Shown: positions 51,878 to 62,993 of the stretch, piece by piece
Position numbering within the stretch: position 1 is the first letter of the stretch
How the letters are laid out: every line of letters starts with the position of its first letter
Assembly: GCA_920105625.2 (NCBI GenBank)
Contig: OV050030.1
Span: forward strand, 106,981,698 to 107,045,697
Length of the DNA stretch: 64,000 bases
From: Clusia tigrina
Lineage: Eukaryota > Arthropoda > Insecta > Diptera > Clusiidae
Direction of reading: 5' to 3'
Translations under genes and position numbers: made by a program
The notes under the pieces: generated by a model
The model's input: the letters and a program-made list of their open reading frames with translations, nothing else
What the model was told of the DNA's origin: nothing
Databases searched by the model: none

Positions 51878-52258
51878 TTAATTGGGAGCAGGAGAAGAAA
51901 GTTTCGAACAATTTGATATTACAGCAGCAGCTTGAGGCGAAGCAATGCGATCAAAATGTAATAGTGTATGATGCTTAGATGAGCACTGATTGCAATAGAC
52001 AGATTTGTAATTTTTGATAATATGCCCACGCTTTAAACAATTAATGCAGAGCTGTAGCCTTTTGGCTTCTTTAAAACGCAATGTGGGAGATAAATTTCGA
52101 AAAAGCGGACAGGAACAATTGCATGTTACATAGCAAAATGTGCAAGGTTGATTCGATTGGATGGTGATGAACGTATGCTTAGAGGCATAGGCACACCCAC
52201 CTGTTTGCTTGGTATCTAGCTTACCAAGACTGAGCTTATATTTTCCATTATTCGGCAT
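51878..52258 (-). pseudogene. BEL gag zinc-knuckle region
   Basis: CTFCYVTCNCSCPLFRNLSP, then CINCLKRGHIIKNYKSVYC and CSSKHHTLLHFD; these Cys/His arrays lie between gag and protease in BEL elements. The open frame spans 126 codons. Confidence 0.8.
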
Positions 52259-52259
52259 C

Positions 52260-53075
52260 TTTTTTCCAGCAACTCCAGCATGGATTCCCTTGACGGTATA
52301 TAATGAGACGGGCTTCTTACTCCCACTTTGTCCTGGTTCCTGAGTCGATCTTGCTGTTAGCTAATTGTATTAATAAGCTGTCTAGTAGCTCATCGCGACT
52401 GCAATAGAGTCCAACGCTTGAAGATGGGATTTTAATTTGTCGCACAATTGCCTTAACCCAACAGCAGAACCATCACGAATGGCTTTTGCGTTGAAAATCT
52501 CCTTTATGTGTACCCGAAATTGGAGGCGTTTAATATCAAATCTACCCTCTAATAATGTTACCGCATTAGTATAGTTTTGATCATTTATCTCCAGTGACCG
52601 GATGGCGTCCAATGCTGTCCCACTCAAGCAGGACTTCAGATGCTGAACTTTTTCCACCCCGCCTTAAGTTTGGATGACTGTCAATTATGGTTTGGAATAA
52701 CGACCTAAAATCTGGCCAATCAGTGATTACACCGTTGAAGCGTGGCAACTCCCACTTCGGCAAATGTGAAACCGTACAATTCGAACTACTTGAGCCCCTA
52801 CCGAACGTTTCCCTCGGAGTAGACGTGGTTGCAGCGAAAGACGTTCGCGAATTTAGTTCCTTGGTAATGGCAGCCTTGACTGCAGCAAAAAACTCAAAAA
52901 ATTGGCATCGCAACTGCTCTTGTAATCAATTGAGCTGCTCCAACTTGATGGATAGCAGTAATTCATCAGATGAACGCAACGCAATTTCAGTTAGCCCTTT
53001 CTGTATTAACTGCAATTGCGAGATAAACCATGCACTTTTACGCGCTAAGAAAATCCGATTTTTATGAAACGTTTC
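52260..53075 (-). pseudogene. BEL gag
   Basis: Frames: LARKSAWFISQLQLIQKGL (N-terminal), PKWELPRFNGVITDWPDFRS near 52700, then LKSCLSGTALDAIRSLEIND and AVTLLEGRFDIKRLQF. This is the BEL gag core. Frameshifts near 52920 and 52630. Confidence 0.83.
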
Positions 53076-53120
53076 CAGAACCGCTGGATTTGACACGGAA
53101 TGTCGACCTTTGTTTGACCT

Positions 53121-54255
53121 TTTTTTTCTTTTTATTTCCGATTATTTCATACATCTGTCACCATTATATTGACACCTAGTACATGATTTGAAAATTTGTT
53201 TGGAAATTAATATTAAAAACACATTTTGGCCAGAGCCAAGAAGTGATACAACAAAAATTATTTACATTAATTATAATAATTCACTATAATTATATTAAAA
53301 CAATTTATGATCAAAATTATGTTTATAATAATTATTTACATTTATATTACTATTACTAATATATGTAGTCTGGATTTCCTAGTTCAGTAGGTCGTTTGGT
53401 CGAGTTCTCTTCAAACGGCGCATGGTGGTTTCTTCTAGATGTAGCAACTCGTTTATTTCTTCGTTATTATGCCCATGCAGTGTATCGTAGTGTTTTCTTG
53501 TGTCTAGTGTTTCTTTTTTATTTCTTTGTCAATTCTTGTCATATTTAGTTTGCGGTGTATATCTTCATTTGTTGTGCACCAACCAAACTTTATGATAACT
53601 CTTAATATTCTAGATTGCTGTCTTTGAATTGTTTGTGTGTGTGACCGCTTTGCCGTTCCCCATACTTGGAGTCCGTACGTCCAAATTGGCTTTATAGTAC
53701 ACTTGTATAGCAGCAACTTGTTGTTAATTCTGAGTTTAGATTGCTTACCCATTAACCAATATAGTTGCCTAAATTTGTCTGTTATTTGTTTCGTTTTTTG
53801 TTTGATGTGGTAGTGCTTTGAGTCCATGTGTATACCAAGGTATTTAGTTGTAGACCCTATTTTTATAACTTTATTGTTTATTTTAATAGGTATTGGGTTA
53901 AATTTTGTTTTAGTTAGTAAAAATTATTTGTACAGTCTTATCTTCATTAATTTTCAAGCACCATTTATCAAACCATTCCTTAACATTCTCTGTGTATATC
54001 TGCAGATATGCAGTCGCAGTATTTAGACTTTTGTTAGATGCTAAAAGGATTTTGTCGTCAGCAAGGGTAGCAATTATGGTATTCAGATCTTTTGGAAGTG
54101 GTATATCTGAGGTAAATATGACATATAGCAGTGGTCCTAAAACACTCCCTTGAGGAACTCCAGCTGTTGTGAGATGAATAGACGAACACTCTTCATTATA
54201 TTTGACATAAAAGAAACGATCACTAAGATAACTTCCAACAATCAAATAGTAGTCA
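53121..54255 (-). mobile_element. Jockey element J3 (5'-truncated, sister of J2)
   Basis: Minus strand. The RT frame 54302-53910 has TTAGVPQGSVLGPLLYVIFT and catalytic TIIATLADDKILLAS, then 53827-53504 has KLRINNKLLLYKCTIKPIWT and GWCTTNEDIHRKLNM. The 3' UTR matches J2. A-rich 3' tail near 53121-53135. Similarity to J2 starts at about 54255, so it is 5'-truncated there. The mariner is absent from the matching site (TA at 54126-54127). Confidence 0.87.
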
Positions 54256-55010
54256 ATTGTTTGACCTTGACATGGTAATATTTGCTGCAAACTAGAAATC
54301 ACAAACCGATATGACGAACGAAAAGTACCGATATGACCAAGTGTAGCGACAACGAAAGGTGAACTGGGGAATAGCGAGTACCGTTATGTCTGAAACCGAC
54401 AGCACTGTAACTTTATATACGTTATATGTATTATTGTGTATTATGAGGCTCATAAATGGCATACACCCATGTAACTTGCACTATTTTATTTTTACCTCAA
54501 AACGTCAGGTAATTATTTTACACTACACGGAAGCCTTGCATTTAAATGCACACCTTTAATGAACTTATTAATCCGAATATTCGAACGCTAAAAACTATGT
54601 AATAGAAAGTCACGATAAGCCAAAGTAATCAACTAATATGACAATCATATAGGTAGCAGCACGATTGCAGCGAAATCGACCGAACGCAACTGTAGCGACA
54701 CTAGACGAAGCAACGAGAAAGCAATATATGCACCTACAACGAAAGGTAAACGAAGACAGTGAAATTGCACTGGTAGCGACAGCGAGCTGATAATGCTTAA
54801 TATGAGAATCAAACCAAGTGTTTGAATCCCCAATTAATATGACACCGAAGGTCACACAAAGTCAAAAAAAGGGTGTCGGTGTATCCTGCAACCAATCAAT
54901 TTTAGCGGGAAAAGTTCCGACGAAGTAAAAGCCCGTTGGAATACCCAATCCAAAAAACGAATTAAAAGAAAAACGCGACCGATATCACGTTGGGGTCACC
55001 AATGTTTCTA
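54256..55010. other. Non-coding region
   Basis: No supported gene. Short motifs such as CAACGAAAGGT recur (near 54350 and 54738). Confidence 0.35.
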
Positions 55011-55080
55011 TTAAATTTTTAAAAATTTTTTTTTTTAATTTTTTTATTTTTTTATTTTATTTTTTTTATATATATTTTAT
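55011..55080 (-). repeat. T-rich tract (A-rich tail of J4 on minus strand)
   Basis: About 70 bases of mostly T on the plus strand lie just 3' of jockey J4. Confidence 0.55.
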
Positions 55081-55381
55081 TGAATCTTCTAATAATATCT
55101 TAGAACTAACAATAAATCTTCATAGTATATTTAACATTTCACTTTTAAATTCATATCAATCATTACCAACCTCCCAGTGCCAGTGCTTTCAGGAGTTATG
55201 GTATATGAAAAGAAGTAGCGCAATACTTAAATAATAGCGTAATGAATAAGCTTAAAATCTAGTTTGTTGCTAAGCGCAGCACGTCCATCCTTTTCAGGCG
55301 GGTGTGTCCTTGATGCTGTAGTAGGCGGCTCGCTAATGCATTGGGATGCTTGTCTAGCTTTGCTAAGTAAGATTCAGAAAG

Positions 55382-56720
55382 TCAGGAAACTTCTTTAGGT
55401 ACATACGGGATATGTAAATCTCTGTGGATGTTAACGTTTTTGATGTACCAAGGAGCATTGGTAATCATTCGAAGGATTTTCGATTGGGCTTTTTGCAGCT
55501 TTTCGACATTTGAGGGTGAAGCAGTACCCCAGAGTTGGATACCGTAGGTCCATATGGGCTTGATAATGACTTTGTAGAGTAGAACTTTAAAGTCCAGTTT
55601 GAGCTTGGACTGCCTGTTCAAAAGCCAGTTTAGCTCGTTTATTTTGAGTTTAATCTTGAGTAATTTTTGCACTTATATGCTTTGCCCAAGTAAGTCTGCG
55701 ATCTAAATGCATTCCTAGATATTTAGTTTCTGTCGCCTGAGGGATCGACTTGGTGTTAATTTGCACGGGGGGCAAGTACTCCTGCATAGAGTGAATGTGA
55801 CATGAACGCATTTCGACTCATTGACTTTGATTCTCCAGTGGTCAAGCCATTCCTGAAGCATGTTGACGTGTACTTGGAGAAGTTTTGACGCCTCTTTCGG
55901 ATTTGTGAGAGTACACAATATGGCTGTGTCATCGGCAAAAGTATAGGTGATAGTCTTGCCGTTTGTTGGCATATCTGCAGTGAACAACGTATAGAGCAGG
56001 GGGCCTAATACGCTGCATTGCGGTACACCAGCTTGTATAGGGTATTCATCTGAGATGAAGATTTTTTCTACCTGAGAGATAGCTTTCGAGCAATGTGTAG
56101 ATGTTAAGAGGTAACATACATTTCAGTTTGTGCAAGATTCCTTCGTACCAGACCTTATCAAATGCCTGAGTGATGTCGAGAAAAACTGCGGAACAGTATT
56201 GCTTCTTTTCGAACGTTTCTTGTATAGTGTTTACAATGCGATGAACTTGTTCGATAGTACTGTGTTTTTCTCTAAACCCAAACTGGTGGTTTGGTATAAC
56301 ATTAGACTGTTTGACAACGTCTTTAATACGCTTTATTATTAAAGAGTTTTGAAAAAATTGATAGCAGACTAATTGGTCTGTAGGAAGAGAAGCTTGTTGG
56401 GTCCTTTCCAGCTTTGGGAATCATGGTAATTTGGGAAATTTTCCATGAGTAAGGAAAGAATCCAGTGCGTATTATAGCATTTAATATATGCAAGAGATGC
56501 ATTGTGGCTATTGCTGGGAGCTCTTTTATCATTTGGCCCGTAATCAGATCACGCCCTGGAGATTTTTTGGCATTGAGTTCTTTGATAGCGTTTGTCAGCT
56601 CCTTTTTGGCAATCGAGATACCATTGACGCTAGGGATAGCATCAACCGCCGTTAGAGAACGGTCGGAACTAGCAAGATTAGGGGTGAAAACTTGCTCCAA
56701 ATGATTTGCGAATGCTATTC
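55382..56720 (-). pseudogene. J4 reverse transcriptase
   Basis: Frames: AKKSPGRDLITGQMIKELPA, ITMIPKAGKDPTSFSSYRPI, then motif A and B regions in other frames, the catalytic TYTFADDTAILCTL near 55935, VIIKPIWTYGIQLWGTASPS and APWYIKNVNIHRDLHIP, ending 55382. Frameshifts near 56320, 55990 and 55700. Confidence 0.87.
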
Positions 56721-56739
56721 CCTTGAAGAGTGAAATTGA

Positions 56740-57525
56740 AAATCGCGGAGTTTATTTCCTGCTCAGACTTTAGGGAGGTCTTTATTTTAAGATGTGAACT
56801 TATGAACATCTTATATTTAAGCCAGTCTGTATTCTTGTAGTCGAAACTACCACTCACGTTTTTCTGATAGGAGTTTTCAGAAAAGATAGTTATTATTGTG
56901 GGAGTGTGATCAGAGGACAGCTCCAGAGAGGAATGCACAAGAGAGTGTACATTATTTATACCTCTAGTGATGGCGAAATCAATAAGATCTGGAATCTTCT
57001 GTTTGTCGGATGGCCAGTATGTACGCTTACCATTGGACAAGACATTAAGACCAAGAGCATTTATCGCAGAGAAGAGTTTTCTGCCTTTGGGAGTTACTAA
57101 ACGTGAGCCCCAATGAGTATGTTTTGCATTAAAGTCTCCAGAAGCTATGAACTTAGCATCGAGAGTACTAAAGAATTGTGTGTATTAAACCTGGGTGGGC
57201 AATAGATGGATGATACTGTCAAGCCTTTGACGTATTCTTCGAGATGAATAGTCGTCGCTTGTAGATAATCGGTACAGTATCCTTGCATTGGGAAATGCTT
57301 TATTCTATTCTTGATCAGAATGGCTGTACCACCAAGTGCTTTGCCACCGGGGTGTTTGGTGTCATAAACTCTGTATCCCGCTATCTGGAAACAGTTTTTC
57401 TGAGTAAGGTGAGTTTCAGAAATTAGCATCAAATCTATTGAGTTATCGTTGAGAAATAGTTTGAACTCATTTTTGTGCTGACTTATGCCATTTGCATTCC
57501 AATGACAGATTATCAGTGCGTTCAT
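56740..57525 (-). pseudogene. J4 ORF2 endonuclease
   Basis: ATG at 57523-57525: LIICHWNANGISQHKNEFKL, DLMLISETHLTQKN (catalytic Glu), GGTAILIKNRIKHFP. After a shift near 57150: PSDKQKIPDLIDFAITRGI and ELSSDHTPTIITI (catalytic His near 56905). The fold is complete apart from the shift. Confidence 0.85.
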
Positions 57526-59107
57526 GGTTTTGTTAATAGGGATTGCAAAAGCATGTTCTGATTACGTATCATGTCTTGCATCATACTTTGCATTGAGCAC
57601 ATAAATTGCGTCATATTTGCGATGAGGTCTTGTAAAGTATTTTCAAGAGTACTCTCATCAGTTTTAGGTTTTACTGGTGGGGTACCTTTGAGAATATTTG
57701 TGTAAGAAATACTTGAAGGCTGTGCTTCACTGGCAGAGATTTCACGCAAAACTGTTACGGGAGGAACAGTTTTAACTTGTTTTGGCTGAAGTGCAAATTT
57801 CTTTTTTATATGAGCGTATACAGTGCAGCCTCTGTAGTTTGCAGTGTGATTTTCACCACAGTTGCTGCATTTTTTGACACTGGAGTCGTCTTTGGGCTTT
57901 GTGCAGTTTTGTGACATGTGGAGGTCACCACAAACGATACATACACTGGGAAGTGTACAGTAATTTCTAGTGTGCCCGAATTCTTGGCAGTTCAGGCATT
58001 GAACTGGTCCAATTCGCTTGTGGGGTTCTTCTACAGAGATTTTTCTATGTAGAAGATAGCGGAGGTTGTAGATCGGGTGTGATTCGCCTTTTCTGAGGTT
58101 CGAGTCGACTGGCTGTAGCTCAACGCGAAAGAGCGGCAGTGGAATCTTATCTTTATTGCGTATGTTAAACACAGAGTCTACGTCAGCTTCGATTCCTCTA
58201 AGGACAACAACAATTCCTTTGTTACTTTTAAGCTGGTAGGTGTAATAATTTTTTTTCTCTGTGTCAAAGAGATTGACAACTTTGCGATAGCTTGATTCGA
58301 TATATAATTGATTTTTGGTTTCATGTATTTTGCCTTTTAGTATTGGGACAACATGAAAGTTTTTAGCACTAATTAGAGTAGTTATAGTTTTTACGAGAGC
58401 GTTAGAGTTGCGCTCCCTTAAATAAATTGGTGGGGGCTTTACCTCTTTTAGCACTTTCTAATTGTCTTCGGCATTTGGAAGAGGTGCAAACCCGTTTGAA
58501 GCGAGTGGATTCTGTTCAGGAGCAGAATCATTAGATATAATCTGCTTTGCCGATTTTTGAGACAATTTTTGAGGACTCAACTTGCGCTTAACCACTATAT
58601 AGCGGTCTATACCAGTCTGTATTGCCGAACCTTTTCCTTGCTTGGCAGTAGCATGCATGTTTTTTCTTTGCCTGTAGCGCTATGTGTATTATTTAGAGGT
58701 TCTAATGGTGAGGGAGAGTTGCTTTGCATACTCTACGGCAAAGTGTTTACCGACCCAGAGCCAACAATAAGCGTACTTACGTTTTTTCAGCAGTAGTTAC
58801 TTACTGTAACGTGCTCAAGCTGAGAGCCAGCGTTGGCAGTGCCAGAGAGGGAGAGCTGTTTATGGGAGCAGTCAGACACTGAAGAGCTGCGCTGCCTACC
58901 GCTGCTGTCGAATTGCGCTATAAGTGTATTCATTTCACTTGGCGAGAGATCGCAACTGTTTTTATTTATGTTCACGCTGTTGTTATTGTTTTGTTGTGTT
59001 TGCGCATCGGTTGCCGTCGTTGCCGTTGCTGCACTGGAAGAACGCGCCAGGTCAGATTTTCGCGATTTTTTATTTTGTTCCTTGTTGTATGCAGTTATAT
59101 TTGTCAA
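57522..59107 (-). CDS. J4 ORF1 with three zinc knuckles
   Basis: The N-terminus (59107-58787; Ser/Thr/Asn-rich) shifts frame near 58790. The frame from 58658 has GIDRYIVVKRKLSPQ, a nonsense TAG at 58455-58457, then a 310-codon open stretch: KPPPIYLRERNSNALVKTIT, a PRE_C2HC-like region (residues 60-125) and knuckles CLNCQEFGHTRNYC, CIVCGDLHMSQNC and CSNCGENHTANYRGC, followed by a Gln/Met-rich end. Jockey ORF1 proteins bind element RNA and in insects may target telomeric or nuclear sites. Confidence 0.87.
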
Positions 59108-59215
59108 TACTTTTTTTTAGCCGGGTAGAGAGTTTTTGATTTTTTGGTTTCTGATGATGTTTTTAATTTTTTGTTTTCGTTTTTTAGTTCTTTTTTCGTG
59201 GTTAAAGCTTAGAGC

Positions 59216-59311
59216 CGCGCAGATCACGTCTGCTCGCGACACGTCTTGCAGAAAAATAAGCTGCTTCTTAAAAGTATACGATAAATGTTCATAACAACAC
59301 TAAACGTGCTT
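59216..59311. other. Short unassigned spacer
   Basis: Between jockey J4 and the BEL LTR fragment. No coding signal. Confidence 0.35.
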
Positions 59312-59538
59312 ACATTTTTAATGTACACGGCCGATAATAAAAGACTGCGACTACGTGAGCTGAGGTGCAATATGATCAATTGGGGAAATTTTATTTGTAA
59401 GGTGCAAGCTATGCTAATGCATCAAATATACATAATAAGAATTGAAGGAGAGAGAAAGAGAGAGCTAAATTAATTTAAGAGAGTTAAATATTACTAAAGT
59501 AAGAGAATTTAAAATTAAATATAATGCTGCTGCGGACA
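59312..59538 (-). repeat. BEL solo-LTR fragment
   Basis: Matches the BEL 3' LTR (48840-49075). On the minus strand it begins TGTCCGCAGCAGCATTATAT. It lacks the internal tandem copies and no BEL coding sequence is attached. Confidence 0.72.
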
Positions 59539-59914
59539 ATGTTCTGGAATTTATTTCTATCAAGATGACAATGTCAAACGCACATCAAAACTCTCAGAAT
59601 TTACTATAAGTTTACTAATTAAATTTTTTTGCATTCGTTTTATTTTTATTTTTGTTTTATTTAGGAAAGAAAACAAAACTTCGAATGCTTGAAAATATTT
59701 GTTGATGAAATTAAAATTGATGTGAAAATAAATTCTTATTTATAAGTATTTCACAAACACTAGTAAACAAATGAAAGCGAAGTAATATCCTCTGAAAATG
59801 CCTTTAGTGTCACAAAGGATAACCCTGTGTATTTTCGTAGATATATTGGTTCTGAAGAATCGTTGGATTCGGTTACGTGGATGAGATAATTTTTTTTCTT
59901 GTTTTTCCTCCTTT
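59539..59914. other. AT-rich DNA, no gene seen
   Basis: No coding signal. A TTTTTCAG run at 59929-59936 precedes the next open frame. Confidence 0.4.
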
Positions 59915-60426
59915 TTGACCAATTGTAATTTTTCAGTCAAATTCGACTTTAGCCATGCAGCGCTGCTCAAGCTCTGGAACAACTACAAACATCGAGAGGA
60001 TGCAGTTACTAAATGGATATTGCAAGAAATCAAAAACAAATATATAAATGAATCCCAAATTAACTATGGAAAAGAAAAAGGATTTTTATTTATCGCATTA
60101 CAAGGTACTTGCGAAAATACTACCGATTGTTGGATAGATTCAAAATAATGAATTCTAAATGGTTTTTAACAAATATGATCATATTGATCGAAGAAGATGA
60201 CAATCACAGCCCATCACCCACAAAAGTAGATCGCCCACATCTAAGCTATAATGAGGCATGGTCGCTGTTGAAAAGCAAATTAGCTTCGGAATTAGCCTTA
60301 GGAAAACATAACTCAACTTCTCTTCTTTTCCACGCAGCTGCAGTTTTCGCGAAGAAATCGAAATACAGTGCAAAGGCATTTGTATTGAAGAAAGTTATTA
60401 CCACTGATACAAATGGAGTAAACTAA
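59915..60426 (+). pseudogene. Candidate Transib-type transposase N-terminal fragment
   Basis: Two plus-strand frames, separated by one shift near 60140, give ALLKLWNNYKHREDAVTKWI, KGFLFIALQGTCENTTDCWI, NSKWFLTNMIILIEEDD, then RPHLSYNEAWSLLKSKLASE and LLFHAAAVFAKKSKYSAKAF, ending in TAA at 60426. The second part parallels the N-terminal segment of the Transib-like remnant at 36900 (P-x-L-S, then L-x-x-A-A). A TTTTTCAG acceptor-like site precedes it. The catalytic core is absent. It could instead be a captured host exon. Confidence 0.4.
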
Positions 60427-60487
60427 AAACTTTTAAACCAATTCCTCTTACTCCTGATAAGCGTTAGCTTATTTGCTTAAAAATGGC

Positions 60488-60511
60488 CTAGGTAGGTAGG
60501 TAGGTAGGAGT
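60488..60511 (-). repeat. (CCTA)n 3' tail of element I
   Basis: TAGG repeated five or six times on the plus strand. Element C ends in the same repeat type. Confidence 0.75.
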
Positions 60512-60594
60512 GTCAGCCTTTGTCGCAAAAAGCACACTTAAGCACATACAATGGCTCGTTGTGGTACCACACTAAGACGACGCGACTCCTCTGT

Positions 60595-61560
60595 CTAGAA
60601 TTTTGGGAACCACAGTGATTCCGAAATGAACCTGGCTATGTCCTTAATGTTGATGGAAGATAGTTCGGTTAAGGAAGTGAAGAAAGGTGAGCCTAGGAAT
60701 TTTAATCTTCGCCTGGCCAGGGCTGGGCACTGACACATGAGATGAAGTACTGTTTCTTCCTCCTCCTCAGAGCCACAGCTGCGACAGAAGTCGTTATAGG
60801 GCAGTGCTAGTCTTTCAGCATGTTTTCCGATCAGACAGTGTCCCGTGAGCACATTTATTATAGTGCCGATGGAGTTCTTGCTAATATTGAGTAGCTGACT
60901 AGTACGCCTAATGTCGATAGTGCTCCAGGTTTGTCTGGCAATACTACAGGTATGTTCATTTACCCAGGCTTTTTTAGCTGCCTCAAGGTAGTCATGTTTG
61001 ACCGTGGCCAGTGGGACACCTACATCAAAAGAGGGGGAGATGTCAGGGAGCAGCGTACCTATTTTGGCCAATTCATCGGCCTCGCAGTTTCCTAGAATGT
61101 CGCTATGTCTAGGCACCCAGCATATGTGAACCTGTGAGTTACCTGAGACGACGTTCAGGGAGGAACGGCAATCGAGTACAAGCTTAGAGGTAGTGAATAC
61201 ACCAGCCAGTGACTTGATTGCCGCCTGACTGTCCGTGAATATGCGTATCATCACATCGCATACTTCATTGCGAATAAGCCACTTGGACGCTTGGAATATT
61301 GCCATTACTTCCGCCTGAAAGACGCTGCAATGGTCAGGGAGACGATAGGAGAGCTTGATGTCAAGTTTTCTGGAGAAGATGTCGCAACCGACCTTTTTCT
61401 CCAGTTTGGAGCCATCCGTAAATATGTCAATGGAACTACCAGTGACCACTAAATTGTTGGACCATTCCTCTCTATTTGGAATGTAAGTGTCGAACCCGTA
61501 GTTTAGATTAGGTGTAGAGCACATATAGTCCACGTCCGTCTGTACGGGCGTGTCCTGCAT
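60595..61560 (-). CDS. Element I RNase H and zinc tail (321 codons open)
   Basis: SSIDIFTDGSKLEKKVGCDI (first Asp), SVFQAEVMAIFQASKWL (Glu), MIRIFTDSQAAIKSLAG (Asp), ICWVPRHSDILGNCEADELA (last Asp). Then LTGHCLIGKHAERL and the zinc motif CRSCGSEEEEETVLHLMCQC, ending WFPKF. All RNase H residues are intact. RNase H removes the RNA strand and the zinc motif likely binds nucleic acid. Confidence 0.92.
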   Translation of the reverse strand: MQDTPVQTDVDYMCSTPNLNYGFDTYIPNREEWSNNLVVTGSSIDIFTDGSKLEKKVGCDIFSRKLDIKLSYRLPDHCSVFQAEVMAIFQASKWLIRNEVCDVMIRIFTDSQAAIKSLAGVFTTSKLVLDCRSSLNVVSGNSQVHICWVPRHSDILGNCEADELAKIGTLLPDISPSFDVGVPLATVKHDYLEAAKKAWVNEHTCSIARQTWSTIDIRRTSQLLNISKNSIGTIINVLTGHCLIGKHAERLALPYNDFCRSCGSEEEEETVLHLMCQCPALARRRLKFLGSPFFTSLTELSSINIKDIARFISESLWFPKF

Positions 61561-61995
61561 CAGAATATTGGCGTGGCCCAGGTTCAGCCTAGTCCAGCGC
61601 GATATAGCATTGAGTCTGGTTGCCGAGCATTTTGCTTGTTACCTGACCAGAAGCCTAGTGGGCAACCAATGTAGGAATGCAAATAGAGCTTTGGTAGAGG
61701 TGGTACGCAGAGCCCCTGTTATCAGAACCGCTGCTGTTCTTCTAACGTTGTCAAGAGGTTTTAGGTTCACCGCCTTGTCAGTTGCAGGCCACCAGAAGAC
61801 AGCGCCGTAGAGAAAGTACGGCTCAACCACCGCCGCATAGAGCCAGGACATGATTCGAGGTTGGACGCCCCATGTTGTTCCCATGGATCTCTTGCAACAG
61901 TACAGAGCACACGTGGCTTTCCGCACCCTCTCCGCCAAATTTGCTTTCCAATGGAGCTTAGAGTCCAGGATCAGACCTAGATACTTGACGCTATT
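61561..61995 (-). pseudogene. Element I RT C-terminal part
   Basis: VKYLGLILDSKLHWKANLAE, then 61938-61639: SWLYAAVVEPYFLYGAVFWW and NVRRTAAVLITGALRTTSTK. It is separated from the RT core by the small duplication at 61998-62052, and from RNase H by a shift near 61620. Confidence 0.83.
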
Positions 61996-61997
61996 GC

Positions 61998-62052
61998 TTA
62001 GGCTAAGCGAATTCCCATTAAGTTTTTAAGTTAGGCTAAGCGAATTCCCATT
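61998..62052. repeat. 22-bp direct duplication inside RT
   Basis: TTAGGCTAAGCGAATTCCCATT occurs at 61998-62019 and 62031-62052. The duplication creates a premature stop in the minus-strand RT frame. Confidence 0.85.
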
Positions 62053-62993
62053 TTCGGTAAGTCAAAACTTGGTATTTTGTACTTCCTGGTGAAGAGCATA
62101 ACCTCAGTTTTGGAAGGATTGACATCTAGGCCAACTTCAAGACACCATTGGGACAAAATTCTAAGAGTGTAGCTTAGCTTTTCTGATAGTGTTGACTGAT
62201 ACTTACCGGAAACAGAGATAGCAATGTCGTCCGCATAAGCAAAAGTGTTACAGCCGGTTTGATCTAATCTCCTAAGTAGTGTGTTCACCGTCAGATTCCA
62301 TATGAGGGGTGAGAGCACACCGCCTTGTGGAGTACCTCTCTTGACAGTCCTTTTAGCATGCACGTTTCCTATTGAGGAGCTAATGACGCGTGTTTTCAGT
62401 AGCTGTTCGATGAACCTAACCAAGCTGGGGTCCAGGGTCAGGTTTACTAAGGATTTAGTAATGGCGGAGGGACAAATATTGTTGAATGCCCCTTTTATGT
62501 CGAGAAATACTGCAAGAGTATATTCTTTGTTGGCGAGAGATTTCTCTACTTGCTCAATGAGCACGTGAAGCGCTGTTTCCACAGACTTGCGTTTAGTATA
62601 GGCATGTTGTGATTTGGATAGGCACGTGGAATTAATAGAGCTCCTGATTTGTATATCAAGGACTCTTTCCAGTGTTTTCAAAAGAAAGGAGGACAAACTA
62701 ATTGGTCTATAGTCCTTAGGCTTGGTGTGGGTCAACTTTCCCGCTTTAGGGATGAATACTACTCGAGGTTCTCTCCAGCTTTTGGGAATGTACGACCATC
62801 TTAGGCATGCATTATAAATATGCAGTAGCCAAGGCGCAACCGCACTTGCAGTGTGCTGAATGTCCGCGGGAATGATGCCATCAGGCCCGGGAGATTTAAA
62901 AGGCTTAAAGCTGTTGATGGACCACTGAATATGCGTGTTGGTCATTTGGAATTGGGTTGGTGTCAATATACCTGCAATCCACAAAGATTTCAT
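62031..62993 (-). CDS. Element I reverse transcriptase core (320 codons open)
   Basis: FKSPGPDGIIPADI, RVVFIPKAGKLTHTKPKDYR, SKSQHAYTKRKSVETALHVL, LAVFLDIKGAFNNICP (motif A), VKRGTPQGGVLSPLIWNLTV (motif B) and the catalytic NTFAYADDIAISVSGKYQST near 62235, then VGLDVNPSKTEVMLFTRKYK. All core motifs are intact. Confidence 0.93.
   Translation of the reverse strand: MKSLWIAGILTPTQFQMTNTHIQWSINSFKPFKSPGPDGIIPADIQHTASAVAPWLLHIYNACLRWSYIPKSWREPRVVFIPKAGKLTHTKPKDYRPISLSSFLLKTLERVLDIQIRSSINSTCLSKSQHAYTKRKSVETALHVLIEQVEKSLANKEYTLAVFLDIKGAFNNICPSAITKSLVNLTLDPSLVRFIEQLLKTRVISSSIGNVHAKRTVKRGTPQGGVLSPLIWNLTVNTLLRRLDQTGCNTFAYADDIAISVSGKYQSTLSEKLSYTLRILSQWCLEVGLDVNPSKTEVMLFTRKYKIPSFDLPKMGIRLA

Larger units (their letters stand above)
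48840..53075 (-). mobile_element. Pao/BEL retrotransposon (degenerate)
   Basis: Minus strand: gag (52260-53075), zinc domain (51878-52258), protease (51221-51865), RT remnants (about 50500-51200), integrase end (49052-49800) and a 3' LTR starting TGT at 49075. The gene content is that of BEL elements. The 5' LTR is missing; jockey J3 lies 46 bp beyond the gag start. A related solo LTR is at 59312. Confidence 0.83.
55081..59215 (-). mobile_element. Jockey element J4, nearly full length
   Basis: Minus strand: ORF1 (59107-57522), ORF2 endonuclease (57525-56740) and RT (56700-55382), 3' UTR and A-rich tail. ORF1 and ORF2 overlap by ATGA at 57522-57525. A deletion lies between endonuclease and RT (near 56720), with several frameshifts. 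It is the most complete jockey copy here. Confidence 0.87.

Noticed and set aside
55011..55080. T-rich tract as promoter or terminator
   Set aside because: It is best explained as the A-rich 3' tail of minus-strand jockey J4.
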